From a virus: DNA of 64,000 nt. Of the stretch, positions 15,288 through 23,919 are shown piece by piece (position 1 is the first letter of the stretch; every line of letters starts with the position of its first letter). The position numbers and the translations under genes are program-made. The stretch covers positions 1 to 64,000 of the IMG/VR virus record IMGVR_UViG_3300032240_002419, one strand, 5' to 3'. The notes under the pieces are model-generated. The model had not been told where the DNA came from and searched no databases. It saw only the letters and a program-made list of their open reading frames with translations.

Positions 15288-15459
15288 GAACAAACCCACA
15301 CCGAAGGTTGAGGATCTGATCCGCAACCATAACCGCAAAGTCCGTGCGATCCGAGCCGTCATTGTGCTCGACATGATCCTGCTGACTATCATGCTCACCG
15401 CCGCCGCCGTGATCTGCTCGGATCTCCTGATCCGGTGCGTCAAGGAGATGGTGCGTTGA
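15280..15459 (+). CDS. Small single-pass membrane protein
   Basis: The ATG at 15280 lies inside the end of the previous gene (ATGAGTAA), which favours coupled translation; upstream starts in this frame are less likely. The 59-residue product has a basic N-terminus (residues 1-25) and one long hydrophobic segment (AVIVLDMILLTIMLTAAAVI). Function unknown. Confidence 0.55.
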   Translation: MSKNKPTPKVEDLIRNHNRKVRAIRAVIVLDMILLTIMLTAAAVICSDLLIRCVKEMVR

Positions 15460-15505
15460 CAACTTCAACAAACCCTGCAACACTTCAAACACCTTAAATC
15501 AGTCA

Positions 15506-16192
15506 ATGGAAACCATCAAACCCACGCGGTTGAAATACTACCGCTATGTCGGAAACCTATCGAAGGCCTTCCTCTTCGGCGAGATCCCACCGCAAGGCGG
15601 ACGCTATCGAACGCCTTCGGTCACCCTTGCCGCAAAGGATGACGTCATTTGGATTGGCGATTTCACCTATCCAATGGTCGCCTACAACCGAAAGCTCAAG
15701 GCCATCGTCACCCAATGCCTCGTTGGTGTCGGCCCCAATTTGGCGTATCGCCGCCTCATGGGAGACATGCGACAGAGTGTTGTCGGGCTTGAGGAGGAAC
15801 ACTTCATCCCCATAAGTAAGCGTGATTCCAACAAGCGATATGTAGCTTACCTACGTAATGAACGTCATCCTGCCCTGTCGGATCACGCTGTCGTTCAGGT
15901 CAAGAGGCTGACGCCAGAGATGGCATCCTGTGACCTTGCGACCCTGATCCCCAGAGTCCAAGAGTGCTTCGAGTCGAAGCTCCCTCTTCTGGTCAAGAAG
16001 TCATTGAAAAGCTGGGAGAATTGCATGCTTCTGTCTGGAACCTTTTGTGTATACAGATCTGCAGAGGAAGGAGACGTCAGCAACCCACTCGAGAGGATGA
16101 AAACAAGCTGGGCCAAGATCGGCATCCCCTACGATGAGGAGTGGGACAGACAACTCCTAGCCGCTGAAGCTCGACGCAAGCTCCTATCTTAA
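15506..16192 (+). CDS. Hypothetical protein
   Basis: A 228-residue soluble-looking protein beginning METIKPTRLKYYRYVGNLSK. The first half is rich in beta-like segments (VIWIGDFTYPMVAYN), and the C-terminal half is helical. I recognise no motif. It lies in the rightward accessory operon between small membrane proteins and DUF6878/DUF6915-like genes. Confidence 0.6.
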   Translation: METIKPTRLKYYRYVGNLSKAFLFGEIPPQGGRYRTPSVTLAAKDDVIWIGDFTYPMVAYNRKLKAIVTQCLVGVGPNLAYRRLMGDMRQSVVGLEEEHFIPISKRDSNKRYVAYLRNERHPALSDHAVVQVKRLTPEMASCDLATLIPRVQECFESKLPLLVKKSLKSWENCMLLSGTFCVYRSAEEGDVSNPLERMKTSWAKIGIPYDEEWDRQLLAAEARRKLLS

Positions 16193-16232
16193 ACACCTAA
16201 CCGTCAACCATTAACCTACAACCCATACACAC

Positions 16233-16718
16233 ATGCAAGACGAAACAACACTCAAGAACCTAGCCAAGGCCAAGCTCCTTGGCTCCGCCAAAGTTGAAGT
16301 CCAAGCCCTCTTCGGTCTGGCCTACAAGCTCGGCGTCGTAAAGGCAGAGATCGAGTTCTCCGGTAGCGGAGACAGCGGGGACATCGACGAGGTCAACATC
16401 TACCGCAAGAATGGCACCGCCTTTGAGGAGATAGCCCCGAAGAAACTCAACCCGGAGACAGACGAGTTTGAGGTTGACCCTACCTACACCGACGACCACA
16501 AAACCCTTGAGGAGCTAGTGGAGAAGTTCTTCCACGAGAACAATCCCGACTATGTCCAATGGGATTGGTACAACGACGAGGGCGGAAGCGGACGCCTAAC
16601 CCTTTGGTTTGACAACGGCCACGTCCATGTCACCGGAAGCTACAACGAGGTGGTCAGTCACGACGCTGGCGCCTACACCTTCAATGTTCTCGGACTAGAA
16701 GAGGAAGAGAAAGAATAA
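16233..16718 (+). CDS. DUF6878-like protein
   Basis: A 161-residue acidic protein. IEFSGSGDSGDIDEV (about residues 40-55) and QWDWYNDEGGSGRLTLWFDN (about 109-128) match the pattern I recall for DUF6878, a phage and plasmid family of unknown function, where 'YxGxGDSGxI' and 'DWxNNEGGxG' recur. The adjacent DUF6915-like gene supports a shared accessory module. The leader before the ATG contains one G in 40 bases. Confidence 0.6.
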   Translation: MQDETTLKNLAKAKLLGSAKVEVQALFGLAYKLGVVKAEIEFSGSGDSGDIDEVNIYRKNGTAFEEIAPKKLNPETDEFEVDPTYTDDHKTLEELVEKFFHENNPDYVQWDWYNDEGGSGRLTLWFDNGHVHVTGSYNEVVSHDAGAYTFNVLGLEEEEKE

Positions 16719-16740
16719 CCCCCAACCCCAATCCATAACC

Positions 16741-17229
16741 ATGCATCCATACCATCACGCAGTTTCCTCGGCCCGCAAGTTCGGCGGACAGCCCGAGGAC
16801 TACCAAGCCATCCATGACTGGTTCGACGAGAGCAAGATGTTCTACGCCGACTTCCGTCATCGTGCCCTACGTCACCATGCCGAGGGCATCTACATGGCCG
16901 AGCGTATCTTCGGCACCACGCTGACCAACTCCGACGGCAAGGCTATTCCTGTCCGCTACATCGGGGAGCAACACGTCAAGGAAGACCTTGGCCGTATCCC
17001 GTCATGGCAGGATTGGGCCAGCCGCATCGAGCCGGAACGCTGGATGCGACCCAAGCCCCACGATGTCGACGACGAAGTCTACGTCATGGCCACCGGACGT
17101 GCCCCCCTGTCGAAGGTCGAGCCCCCGATCGAGGAGGGCACCGCCAAAAAGAACAAGATCCCCCAGTATGTCTTTCCCTTCCACGACAGCGTGAAGGCGA
17201 AGAACACCCCAGCAACCACAACCAAATGA
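16741..17229 (+). CDS. DUF6915-like protein with C-terminal extension
   Basis: Residues 1-115 follow the DUF6915 pattern: HHAVSSARKFGGQPEDYQAI then HDWFDESKMFYADFRHRALR, HHAEGIYMAERIFG, NSDGK, and EQHVKEDLGRIPSWQDW. Its many conserved His, Asp and Glu residues suggest a metal-dependent enzyme, but no activity is known to me. A basic/acidic tail of about 45 residues follows the domain. Its stop overlaps the next ATG (ATGA). Confidence 0.7.
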   Translation: MHPYHHAVSSARKFGGQPEDYQAIHDWFDESKMFYADFRHRALRHHAEGIYMAERIFGTTLTNSDGKAIPVRYIGEQHVKEDLGRIPSWQDWASRIEPERWMRPKPHDVDDEVYVMATGRAPLSKVEPPIEEGTAKKNKIPQYVFPFHDSVKAKNTPATTTK

Positions 17230-17387
17230 GCCCACAAGAATACCAAACCCTACTCCGTCCCTATCTGCAAAGGCAGCTACAAGCCCGACGTAAGCAACAG
17301 ATACGCTTCGCTGGCTTCGTCGCCCCCTTTGCTTTCATCATCGCCGTGCTCATTGTGACGATCTGCGTCGCCATGTATCGGCCCTAA
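17226..17387 (+). CDS. Small single-pass membrane protein
   Basis: A 53-residue protein coupled to the DUF6915-like gene by an ATGA overlap. Residues 1-25 are basic and Gln-rich, and residues 28-48 are hydrophobic (FAGFVAPFAFIIAVLIVTI). Likely N-in membrane protein. Function unknown. Confidence 0.55.
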   Translation: MSPQEYQTLLRPYLQRQLQARRKQQIRFAGFVAPFAFIIAVLIVTICVAMYRP

Positions 17388-17412
17388 CCCAAACCCATCA
17401 CACCCACATACC

Positions 17413-18468
17413 ATGACAAACCTAGTAAATACCCAAGACATTGCCCGTAAGTTCAGCGACTCCTTCGTCCTCGTCCGACTTCAACTATCACGTTTCGGAA
17501 CCAACAAGATCGACAAGGACAAAAGTGCCGAGTTCCGGAACGCTCACAACGTGACCAGTCCCAACGCCGCCAAGGTGACCAAGGAGCTGTTACCCAAGTC
17601 CCCTGCCATCAAAGCCTTGAAGTCCCACGACGATGCCACATGGAATCGGCTCAAGAGATTCGGTGCTCCCTATTCCAAGGGAGTCGTCATGCTCCCAGCC
17701 ACCAAGTTCCTTGAGGCGACCACACAGCTCCGCAAGGATCTCTCTGACCGTGATCCGCTTATCAAGGCGGTCGGTGAGGACTACGCCATGAGCATCCTCG
17801 CCGCTCAGAACACTCTGGGCACCACCTTCAACCCGAAGGACTACCCATCCTTGCCGGACTTCCTGTCCGAGTTCTCGCATGAGATGGATGTCCTCCCGGT
17901 TGCTGACCCGTCACAGCTTAACGTCGTCGCCCTTGGCGATGCCGCCGAAGCCATCCAGCATGCGGTCAACGAGACCTATCGCGAGAAGATTGAGTCTCTG
18001 TCGCCGTATGTCCGGTCGGTTCTCCTGACCTCTCTGAACGTGTTATCCGATACGTGCCAGAGGATCTTGAGCAAGGACAAGACCAAGGTCTTCGACTCCT
18101 CGTTCCAGAATGTCCACGCCGCCGCTGAGCAAGCCAAGCACTTGAACATCTCTGACGACGAGCAGATTAGGAACGCGGTCTTTCAGATCGAGCAAACCAT
18201 TCCTACCCACAGCGAGGGCATCAAGGAAGACAAGCCAAGAGCGGCCATGCTTCTCTCCGATGTCAACGCCATCATCGAGTCACTCGACGGCACACCTCCC
18301 GTAGCGGAAGTGTCGCCCTGTGACCCTGCAACCCAGCAACCCGAACCCAGCTTCGAGGACTACCTCGACAAGAAGTGTGGATACACCCACACCGAAGACG
18401 AGGCTCAGCCCGAAGCACAACCCCCAACCGACACCGACTCCAAGCTGGCGTCACTCGGCTGGATCTAA
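17413..18468 (+). CDS. DUF3150-like protein of the MoxR-VWA cassette
   Basis: A 351-residue, largely helical protein. Its length, helical make-up and place directly before a MoxR ATPase and a VWA-metallopeptidase recall DUF3150 proteins, which are encoded with CobS/CobT-like pairs in phages. The C-terminal 60 residues (after about 290) are acidic, Pro/Gln-rich and probably disordered. It may be the substrate, adaptor or target of the two-part ATPase machine. The family assignment rests mainly on context. The 25-base leader has no G. Confidence 0.5.
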   Translation: MTNLVNTQDIARKFSDSFVLVRLQLSRFGTNKIDKDKSAEFRNAHNVTSPNAAKVTKELLPKSPAIKALKSHDDATWNRLKRFGAPYSKGVVMLPATKFLEATTQLRKDLSDRDPLIKAVGEDYAMSILAAQNTLGTTFNPKDYPSLPDFLSEFSHEMDVLPVADPSQLNVVALGDAAEAIQHAVNETYREKIESLSPYVRSVLLTSLNVLSDTCQRILSKDKTKVFDSSFQNVHAAAEQAKHLNISDDEQIRNAVFQIEQTIPTHSEGIKEDKPRAAMLLSDVNAIIESLDGTPPVAEVSPCDPATQQPEPSFEDYLDKKCGYTHTEDEAQPEAQPPTDTDSKLASLGWI

Positions 18469-18511
18469 TCAACACCTCACCCTAACCTAACCCATACACA
18501 CCCATACACCT

Positions 18512-19528
18512 ATGACCACCATCGAAGTCACTCCTACCCAACTCCGCTCCGTCCTCCGCGACTGCCACGCCGCCAAGCTCAACCCCTTCATTCAGGGCCA
18601 GCCCGGTGTCGGCAAGTCGGCTGTCGTCGCGGACTACGCCAAGTCCATCAACGCCGAGTTCGTCGACGCACGACTCGCCTACTACGCTCCGCAGGATGTG
18701 CAGGGCTTTCCGTATCTCAACACCAATGCGGACGGCTCCAAGTCCATGCGGTTCTCCAAGCCAGCTTTCTGGCCCACCACCGCCAACCCTGTCATCGCCC
18801 TTGAGGAGTTCAACTGTGCTTCCAAGTCGGTGCAGAATGTCGCCCTGCAACTCCTCAACGAGCGTCGTGTCGGCGAGCATGTGCTTCCCGACGACTCGTT
18901 CGTCGTGTTGCTCGGCAATCGTGCAGAGGATCGTGTCAACATCGAGAAGCTCAGCTCGGCTGTTGTCAATCGTATCGTCAACATCCGTGTCCGCCTCGAC
19001 CTCGACAGCTGGGTTCGCTGGGCACAGAACAACGGCATCGACCCTCTGGTCACGTCGTTCCTCCGGTATCGCCCTGACCTCCTGTCCACCTTCAACGGTG
19101 CCAAGTGGGACGGCGTATCCAACTTCGCCTCGCCCCGCACTTGGGAGAAGGCCAGCAAGATCTACGAGACCTCCAGCGATCGCCAGATCCGCCACGCTCT
19201 CCTGACGGGTGCCCTCGGTGACGGTGCCGCCTCGGAGTTCCTCGGCTTCATCGGCGTCTATGAGAAGCTCCCCGATCTCGACGCTGTCCTCCTCAACGCT
19301 TCGGCGGCTGACATCCCGACCGATCCATCCGTGATCTACGCCACCTGTGCCGGTCTTGCCAAGAAGGTCAAGTCCAAGACCATGGGTGCGTTCCTCACCT
19401 ACACCGAGCGTATGGGCAAGGAGTTCGCTGTCTTCGCTCTCAAGACCGCTGTGCTCCGCGACAAGACGCTGTGCAATACCCCGGCCTTCACCACTTGGGT
19501 CTCTGATAACCAAGAGATCTTCGCCTAA
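18512..19528 (+). CDS. MoxR-type AAA+ ATPase
   Basis: A 338-residue AAA+ protein with Walker A GQPGVGKS (29-36), a MoxR-like insert ARLAYYAPQDVQGFPYL, Walker B PVIALEEFN (Glu98/99) and a sensor-like LLGNRAEDR. MoxR/CobS ATPases act as chaperones that remodel a partner through a VWA protein. The VWA-metallopeptidase gene lies about 260 bases downstream with one small gene between. The 43-base leader has no G. The gene is unusually rich in C at third codon positions, which gives a long open frame on the opposite strand. Confidence 0.85.
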   Translation: MTTIEVTPTQLRSVLRDCHAAKLNPFIQGQPGVGKSAVVADYAKSINAEFVDARLAYYAPQDVQGFPYLNTNADGSKSMRFSKPAFWPTTANPVIALEEFNCASKSVQNVALQLLNERRVGEHVLPDDSFVVLLGNRAEDRVNIEKLSSAVVNRIVNIRVRLDLDSWVRWAQNNGIDPLVTSFLRYRPDLLSTFNGAKWDGVSNFASPRTWEKASKIYETSSDRQIRHALLTGALGDGAASEFLGFIGVYEKLPDLDAVLLNASAADIPTDPSVIYATCAGLAKKVKSKTMGAFLTYTERMGKEFAVFALKTAVLRDKTLCNTPAFTTWVSDNQEIFA

Positions 19529-19563
19529 GACTCTAGGTGACTGAGACTAACATTCGCCCGACC

Positions 19564-19776
19564 ATGCGTTTCTGGTTCCATTACAACAAACCGCTCAGCA
19601 AACAAAAGGGCTGCAACGTCCTGACCATACACTACAAGGGAGCCTGTCACTTTGTGACCGGGCTAATCTGCAACGTGCCGATCGCTACCCGTGACCGCAC
19701 GTCTCAGCCCCGATGTGTCATGGCTGGCGACGCGACCAGCATCACCATTACCGACAGCGTAGCAACCATCAACTAA
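19564..19776 (+). CDS. Small conserved-type phage protein
   Basis: The ATG at 19564 gives 70 residues (MRFWFHYNKPLSKQKGCNVL onward); an in-frame GTG at 19537 is less likely. The 'FHYNKPxSK' opening, HYKGACHFV, and TRDRTSQPRCVMAG resemble a small phage protein that I have seen near accessory modules but cannot name. It is embedded in the MoxR-VWA cassette and may belong to it. Confidence 0.55.
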   Translation: MRFWFHYNKPLSKQKGCNVLTIHYKGACHFVTGLICNVPIATRDRTSQPRCVMAGDATSITITDSVATIN

Positions 19777-19784
19777 TACAACCT

Positions 19785-20927
19785 ATGTCTACCGCACAAG
19801 AGAAAGTCTCTCAAGCCACCACGCAGATCATTCTTGATCATCCCTTCTTCGCCACCCTGCTCCTGCACATGCGGCGTATCGAGGACGACAAGATCCCCAC
19901 GGCCTGCACCAATGGCGTCTTCATCAAATACAACCCCAAGTTCATCGACACGCTGACTCTTCCCCAAGTCGTCGGCTTGCTTGTCCATGAGGTTCTTCAC
20001 CCCGCACTCGGTCACCTGCATCGTCTGCCCCCTACCAAGCGTGGCAACATCGCTGGCGACTATGCCATCAATAACTTCCTCGACGACTACAACAAGACCG
20101 TCGGTCACAATCGTATCGATCTGCCTCCCGGCGGTTGCGTCGACCATCAGTATGACGGCCTGTCGGCCGAGCAGATCCTCGGCAAGCTTCCTCCCGAGGA
20201 AGAGGACGGTGGCGGCGGCAACGGCGACGGCACGGGCTGGGGCGACTTCGAGGGCCCCGCAGGTGACGGCGACCTCAGCCCCGAGGACATGCAGTCCGAG
20301 TGGGAGCGTCGTGTCGTCCAGTCCGCTACGGCGGTCAAGATGCAACAGGGCAAGCTCCCTGCCTGTATCGAGGCCATGGTTGAGAAGCTCGTCAACCCCG
20401 TCGTGCCTTGGCAGGAGGTGCTGGCTAGGTTCATCGACAACACCTCCGCCAATGACTACAGCTGGTCTAAGCCCGACCGCAGGTTCCTGCCCGACGACAT
20501 CGTGATCCCCGATCTCCACGACGAGACGCTCGGCGAGATCGTTGTCGCTCTGGATACGTCAGGCTCCATCTATGGATCTGCCGATGTCCTCGAGTCCTTC
20601 CAGACGGAAGTCAACGAGATCATCCGTCGGTGCAAGCCGGAGCGTACAACTATCATACACTGCGACGCCGCCGTTCAGCACGTCGAGGAGTTCGGCCCCG
20701 GTGACACCGTAACGCTCAAGCCCAAGGGCGGTGGCGGCACGGACTTCCGTCCGGTCGGCGATTACATCCGCGAGCACAACATCAACCCTCGCGTTGTCAT
20801 CTATCTCACCGACCTCTACGGGACGTTCCCCGATCGCGAGTGGCCCTTCCCCACGATCTGGGTCGTCTACAGCAACCCCACGGGTGTCGCCCCCTTCGGC
20901 GAAACCGTGACCATCCCCAACTCCTAA
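19785..20927 (+). CDS. VWA-like zinc metallopeptidase (DUF2201/CobT-like)
   Basis: The ATG at 19785 follows an A/C-rich leader, giving 380 residues. The N-terminal zincin domain has LLVHEVLHPALGHLHR, with His68-Glu69-x2-His72 and His77 or His79. A Gly/Asp/Glu-rich linker (about 138-165) follows. The C-terminal VWA-like domain has the metal-site motif VVALDTSGS (Asp257-Thr-Ser-Gly-Ser261). This is the DUF2201-type pairing of a metallopeptidase-like and a VWA-like domain. With the MoxR ATPase it probably forms an ATP-driven protein-remodelling or protein-cleaving pair. Confidence 0.85.
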   Translation: MSTAQEKVSQATTQIILDHPFFATLLLHMRRIEDDKIPTACTNGVFIKYNPKFIDTLTLPQVVGLLVHEVLHPALGHLHRLPPTKRGNIAGDYAINNFLDDYNKTVGHNRIDLPPGGCVDHQYDGLSAEQILGKLPPEEEDGGGGNGDGTGWGDFEGPAGDGDLSPEDMQSEWERRVVQSATAVKMQQGKLPACIEAMVEKLVNPVVPWQEVLARFIDNTSANDYSWSKPDRRFLPDDIVIPDLHDETLGEIVVALDTSGSIYGSADVLESFQTEVNEIIRRCKPERTTIIHCDAAVQHVEEFGPGDTVTLKPKGGGGTDFRPVGDYIREHNINPRVVIYLTDLYGTFPDREWPFPTIWVVYSNPTGVAPFGETVTIPNS

Positions 20928-20930
20928 CCC

Positions 20931-21188
20931 ATGGAAAATGACGAACGCCTTCTATCCAACGCAGTCTACCAGACTGTGCATGACCAGCTCGATCCTCCGC
21001 CGTATGTTTTCTCAAGCCTACCCTTCGAGGAAGAGCAGACCATCATAGAAGCTCTTGGAAAAAGTGCTTACTACCTCATCACCACCAACGGGAATCGGTT
21101 TCACCCCCGAGTCCTAGAATACTACAAACGGTGGGGCAACCGATACCTTCAGGGTCTTCGTGCGTCTCGCCGTCTCCTAAAATCCTAA
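20931..21188 (+). CDS. Small hypothetical protein
   Basis: An 85-residue protein starting 3 bases after the VWA gene stop, within an A/C-rich spacer (CTAACCC). It has a helical, Tyr- and Arg-rich C-terminus (RVLEYYKRWGNRYLQGL). Tight spacing suggests it is part of the MoxR-VWA transcript. No family recognised. Confidence 0.55.
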   Translation: MENDERLLSNAVYQTVHDQLDPPPYVFSSLPFEEEQTIIEALGKSAYYLITTNGNRFHPRVLEYYKRWGNRYLQGLRASRRLLKS

Positions 21189-21209
21189 CCCACACATAAC
21201 CACACATCC

Positions 21210-22046
21210 ATGAAAACAAACATTATATTACCATCAGCTTCTGGCCCGAGTCACGACTACCGAGCAAGACAACGCGACAAAGTGTTAGAAGCCATGCAGT
21301 CTTTAGAAAGTATTCGCGTTAATCTGGGCAATCCCACTTTCTTTACCCTTACCAAGAACCTTGACTTCCTACAGGAAATCACGGAGTGCTTGGGGGTAAT
21401 TAAGTCGGCTCGGCCCGACGGTCAACTATATAGGTCTGGAGCTAAGTTTCCTTACAAACAGGCCCCTCAGTCTCCCACAACCAGTTACTTCAATCCACAT
21501 AGGAGGATTGACTTTGACTTCGATACTCCTTTGCCACGTAAGAAAGAAACCTTTGCCGCCGAACGTATGTCAACAGCTATTACATGCGTTAAGAGACATA
21601 TCGAAGCAGCTCACTATGGCCCGCAAAACGTCGAGTTTAGCGATACCAAAACTCCTTCATTGGTGGCCAAGAGATACAAGAGGCGCTGGCACACTCGTCA
21701 ATATACTGTAGACTGGACGGTCACCTTGCCCACCAAGTGGGTTCAGTCTGGAGCCCCTGATGTAGCCAAAGCGTTCGACAATAAGTTCGTTCCGTTAAGG
21801 TGTTCTGCTATTCAGTCTCTCAGTGAGTACCGGATCTACCAAGTCACTCGGGCTATCTATAAACCCGTCAAGGACGACGTGCAGATCACAGTCGATAGCG
21901 GTTTTGCCGCCTTCATCAATCGACCCGGTAAAGATGCACTTGCCGGATGGGGTGACACTTCGGAAGCCGCCATTAAGGGAGTGAAGCGGGCCATGGCCAA
22001 GGAAGCTCGCGAACGTCTGCTCAGCTCAATGAAACCCACAACCTAA
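21210..22046 (+). CDS. Hypothetical protein
   Basis: A 278-residue basic protein with no family I recognise. Codon use shifts here: third positions are more A/T-rich than in the preceding MoxR-VWA genes, which suggests a different origin. The leader CCCACACATAACCACACATC has no G. It may still be co-transcribed with the upstream cassette. Confidence 0.6.
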   Translation: MKTNIILPSASGPSHDYRARQRDKVLEAMQSLESIRVNLGNPTFFTLTKNLDFLQEITECLGVIKSARPDGQLYRSGAKFPYKQAPQSPTTSYFNPHRRIDFDFDTPLPRKKETFAAERMSTAITCVKRHIEAAHYGPQNVEFSDTKTPSLVAKRYKRRWHTRQYTVDWTVTLPTKWVQSGAPDVAKAFDNKFVPLRCSAIQSLSEYRIYQVTRAIYKPVKDDVQITVDSGFAAFINRPGKDALAGWGDTSEAAIKGVKRAMAKEARERLLSSMKPTT

Positions 22047-22055
22047 CCTCAACCC

Positions 22056-22307
22056 ATGAAAACCACACATAGTCAAATACCACCCAATGCAAAGTTTCCC
22101 GCTTTCCCGTTCCCGGGATTCGCAGGGAGTTCCCACCATCCTCCGCAACCCAGTAACTCCGGTATGTGCTTCCGAGACTACCTAGCTGTCAAGGCTATGG
22201 AGAGTATCGTAGGCCATGCAAACTACCACCCCGAGTACCCTAGCAAAATTGCTTCAGCAGCCTATGCTATATCTGACGCCATGATCGAAGCTAGAGGAAC
22301 ATACTAA
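22056..22307 (+). CDS. Small hypothetical protein
   Basis: An 83-residue protein, MKTTHSQIPPNAKFPAFPFP onward, with a Pro/Phe-rich N-terminus and a helical C-terminus that includes FRDYLAVKAMESIVGHA. The C-terminal part resembles small phage proteins with a 'DYfAakAm' helix of unknown role. The short leader has no G after the preceding stop. Confidence 0.55.
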   Translation: MKTTHSQIPPNAKFPAFPFPGFAGSSHHPPQPSNSGMCFRDYLAVKAMESIVGHANYHPEYPSKIASAAYAISDAMIEARGTY

Positions 22308-22325
22308 CCCCAACCCACCACACCC

Positions 22326-22547
22326 ATGATAAAAGAAACAGACGATAAACAGAAAGCAGTCATTGCTCGTTCACTTAAATGCGTGCAAGACGGCTTATCT
22401 CATTACTTAACCGGTAAAGAGAAAGCCCCCACGGAGAAGGAGATCCTTGCCTGCGTCAAAGACCTCATCAAGCTGTTCCCCTGTCTCGGGGCTCTTGCCA
22501 AAACTTTCGTGGATAAAAACGATAAGTCGGTAGAGAAAGCATCCTAA
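22326..22547 (+). CDS. Small hypothetical protein
   Basis: A 73-residue Lys-rich helical protein beginning MIKETDDKQKAVIARSLKCV. The 18-base leader contains only C and A. No motif or family is recognised. It is one of a run of four similarly spaced small genes. Confidence 0.5.
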   Translation: MIKETDDKQKAVIARSLKCVQDGLSHYLTGKEKAPTEKEILACVKDLIKLFPCLGALAKTFVDKNDKSVEKAS

Positions 22548-22565
22548 CACACAACCCACATACCA

Positions 22566-22949
22566 ATGAAGAAACAGACCAAAAACACCATCAAGAAGTC
22601 CGCCTCTAAACCCAAAGCCAAGGCCAAGTCCAAAGCCAAGCCAAAGACCAAGCTGAGGGATCGCCTCAACCAAAAGTTGACGCCACTCATGCAGAGCTTC
22701 GTCGAAGACTTGAGGAAGATGCAGACTAAGTATCCCATGTGCATTGTCGATGGCTGGACGCCAATTGACTTCGAGTACGCTCTGCATCGCCAAAATGACC
22801 CCGACGTCCAGATCGGCGACGTTAGCCCTAACTGGGAAGATGATCGCTATCTCTGGGCGGCTGAGCAAGTCGATCGCTATCGTGACGCTAACATCGGCAT
22901 CAGCTGGAATTTCCTGTCTGCAATTCTGTCCGGGCTACACGAAGCCTAA
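22566..22949 (+). CDS. Basic-tailed hypothetical protein
   Basis: A 127-residue protein. Residues 1-30 are a Lys/Ala/Pro-rich tail (SKPKAKAKSKAKPKTK), of the kind that binds nucleic acid without a fold. The remainder looks folded and acidic, with WTPIDFEYALHRQNDPDVQ and a DRYLWAAEQVDRYRD helix. The tail is reminiscent of histone H1-like tails but the core is unrelated. A DNA-binding role is an inference from the tail alone. Confidence 0.55.
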   Translation: MKKQTKNTIKKSASKPKAKAKSKAKPKTKLRDRLNQKLTPLMQSFVEDLRKMQTKYPMCIVDGWTPIDFEYALHRQNDPDVQIGDVSPNWEDDRYLWAAEQVDRYRDANIGISWNFLSAILSGLHEA

Positions 22950-22981
22950 TCATCACTATCACGAACAACAACCCACATACT

Positions 22982-23251
22982 ATGACCACAGAAATCGTAA
23001 CCTACGGAAAAGAAGCATCGCTCAAGAAAGCTCGCAGGATGGAAAAGTCCCGCGAGTATTCCCGGAGATACTATAAAAAGAACAAAGACGCTCGAAGAGC
23101 ATATAGCCAGAAGTACTACAGCGAGAAGAGGAAGAAAAACAATCGAATCAGCATTGAATTGCCGACGTCTTTCTTCGGTCGCTTGAAGCTTGCCTCTGAG
23201 CTCTTGTTTCGTATCGCCGTCGTATCGGTGAAGATTGTCTTCACTCGATGA
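22982..23251 (+). CDS. Small basic protein with a C-terminal hydrophobic helix
   Basis: An 89-residue, strongly basic protein. Residues 20-50 hold many Arg, Lys and Tyr residues (SREYSRRYYKKNKDARRAYS), and the C-terminus has an amphipathic or membrane-touching helix (LKLASELLFRIAVVSVKIV). Possible nucleic-acid or membrane binder; no family recognised. Its stop overlaps the next ATG. Confidence 0.5.
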   Translation: MTTEIVTYGKEASLKKARRMEKSREYSRRYYKKNKDARRAYSQKYYSEKRKKNNRISIELPTSFFGRLKLASELLFRIAVVSVKIVFTR

Positions 23252-23526
23252 GGACGTTTGCCTTACAGACTCAGAAACCGATCACTGCTGGCTGGACACC
23301 TACCCACGAGGCCTTGGCCTTGGTTTCCAAACCCAACAGTGCCAAGCCAAAGAAGTTGAGACAGCCAAAGACCAAGCGGTCTGCCTCCAATCTCTACGGC
23401 AAAGAGTTCGATCCTAAGCGCTGCATCTATGCCGTATCCGATCCGACCGGATTTTGGCAGTGCGGTCATGTCGCGGGGAAGGGCCCCAAAGAGCTCTTCT
23501 GCGGACGACACGCTACTGCGGCGTAG
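23248..23526 (+). CDS. Small Cys-containing protein
   Basis: A 92-residue protein coupled to the preceding gene (ATGA). The C-terminal third has RCIYAVSDPTGFWQCGHVAG and ELFCGRHA, a Cys/His set (four residues) that could hold a zinc ion. The N-terminal part is Lys/Pro-rich. It overlaps the convergent metallopeptidase-like gene by 14 bases. Confidence 0.55.
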   Translation: MRTFALQTQKPITAGWTPTHEALALVSKPNSAKPKKLRQPKTKRSASNLYGKEFDPKRCIYAVSDPTGFWQCGHVAGKGPKELFCGRHATAA

Positions 23527-23911
23527 TAGGTTCGACTGTCGGCTTAGTCTTGTTAGAACGAAAATGCTTAACGCATTTCTCCATTAGGTTCTCAAGGAGG
23601 TAGGCGGCGGCCTCTTCGGTGCCCTCTGCCTCCTTGACACCTGTGTGGTGAAGCACGTTAAAAGTGACGTGGCACAACTCGTGTGCCAGCAAAGCCAACC
23701 CTTCCGGGGTATCCTTGAAGTCGTGCATGAACATCAAGTTCCCGTGCGAAGTATAGAACGTGATCGCATCGGTCTCGTCGTAATCTTCCATATCGACCAG
23801 CTCATCAATCTTCTTTCTCTTGAGCCATCCCTGCGCTTGTTCCTTGGTGCAGGGACAGAAGAGATAAAGACGATCCTTGTAGGGTTCAATCACAAAAGCT
23901 TTAGGTTTCAT
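23513..23911 (-). CDS. HExxH zinc metallopeptidase-like protein
   Basis: A 132-residue protein with a zincin motif LLAHELCHVTF (His77-Glu78-x2-His81) and, 18 residues later, GTEEAAAYLLE, whose Glu99/100 could be the third zinc ligand as in gluzincin-type phage peptidases. The fold is small and compact, similar to the metallopeptidase-like proteins that many phages carry. It lies 8 bases after the 253-residue gene, in the same leftward group, which interrupts the rightward accessory genes. The target is unknown. Confidence 0.65.
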   Translation of the reverse strand: MKPKAFVIEPYKDRLYLFCPCTKEQAQGWLKRKKIDELVDMEDYDETDAITFYTSHGNLMFMHDFKDTPEGLALLAHELCHVTFNVLHHTGVKEAEGTEEAAAYLLENLMEKCVKHFRSNKTKPTVEPTTPQ

Positions 23912-23919
23912 GTTATTAG

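Noticed and set aside
18482-19513. Long open frame on the - strand (343 codons)
   Set aside because: It lies wholly opposite the MoxR ATPase, whose C-rich third codon positions remove stops from that frame. The ATPase has all motifs; the antisense product has none.
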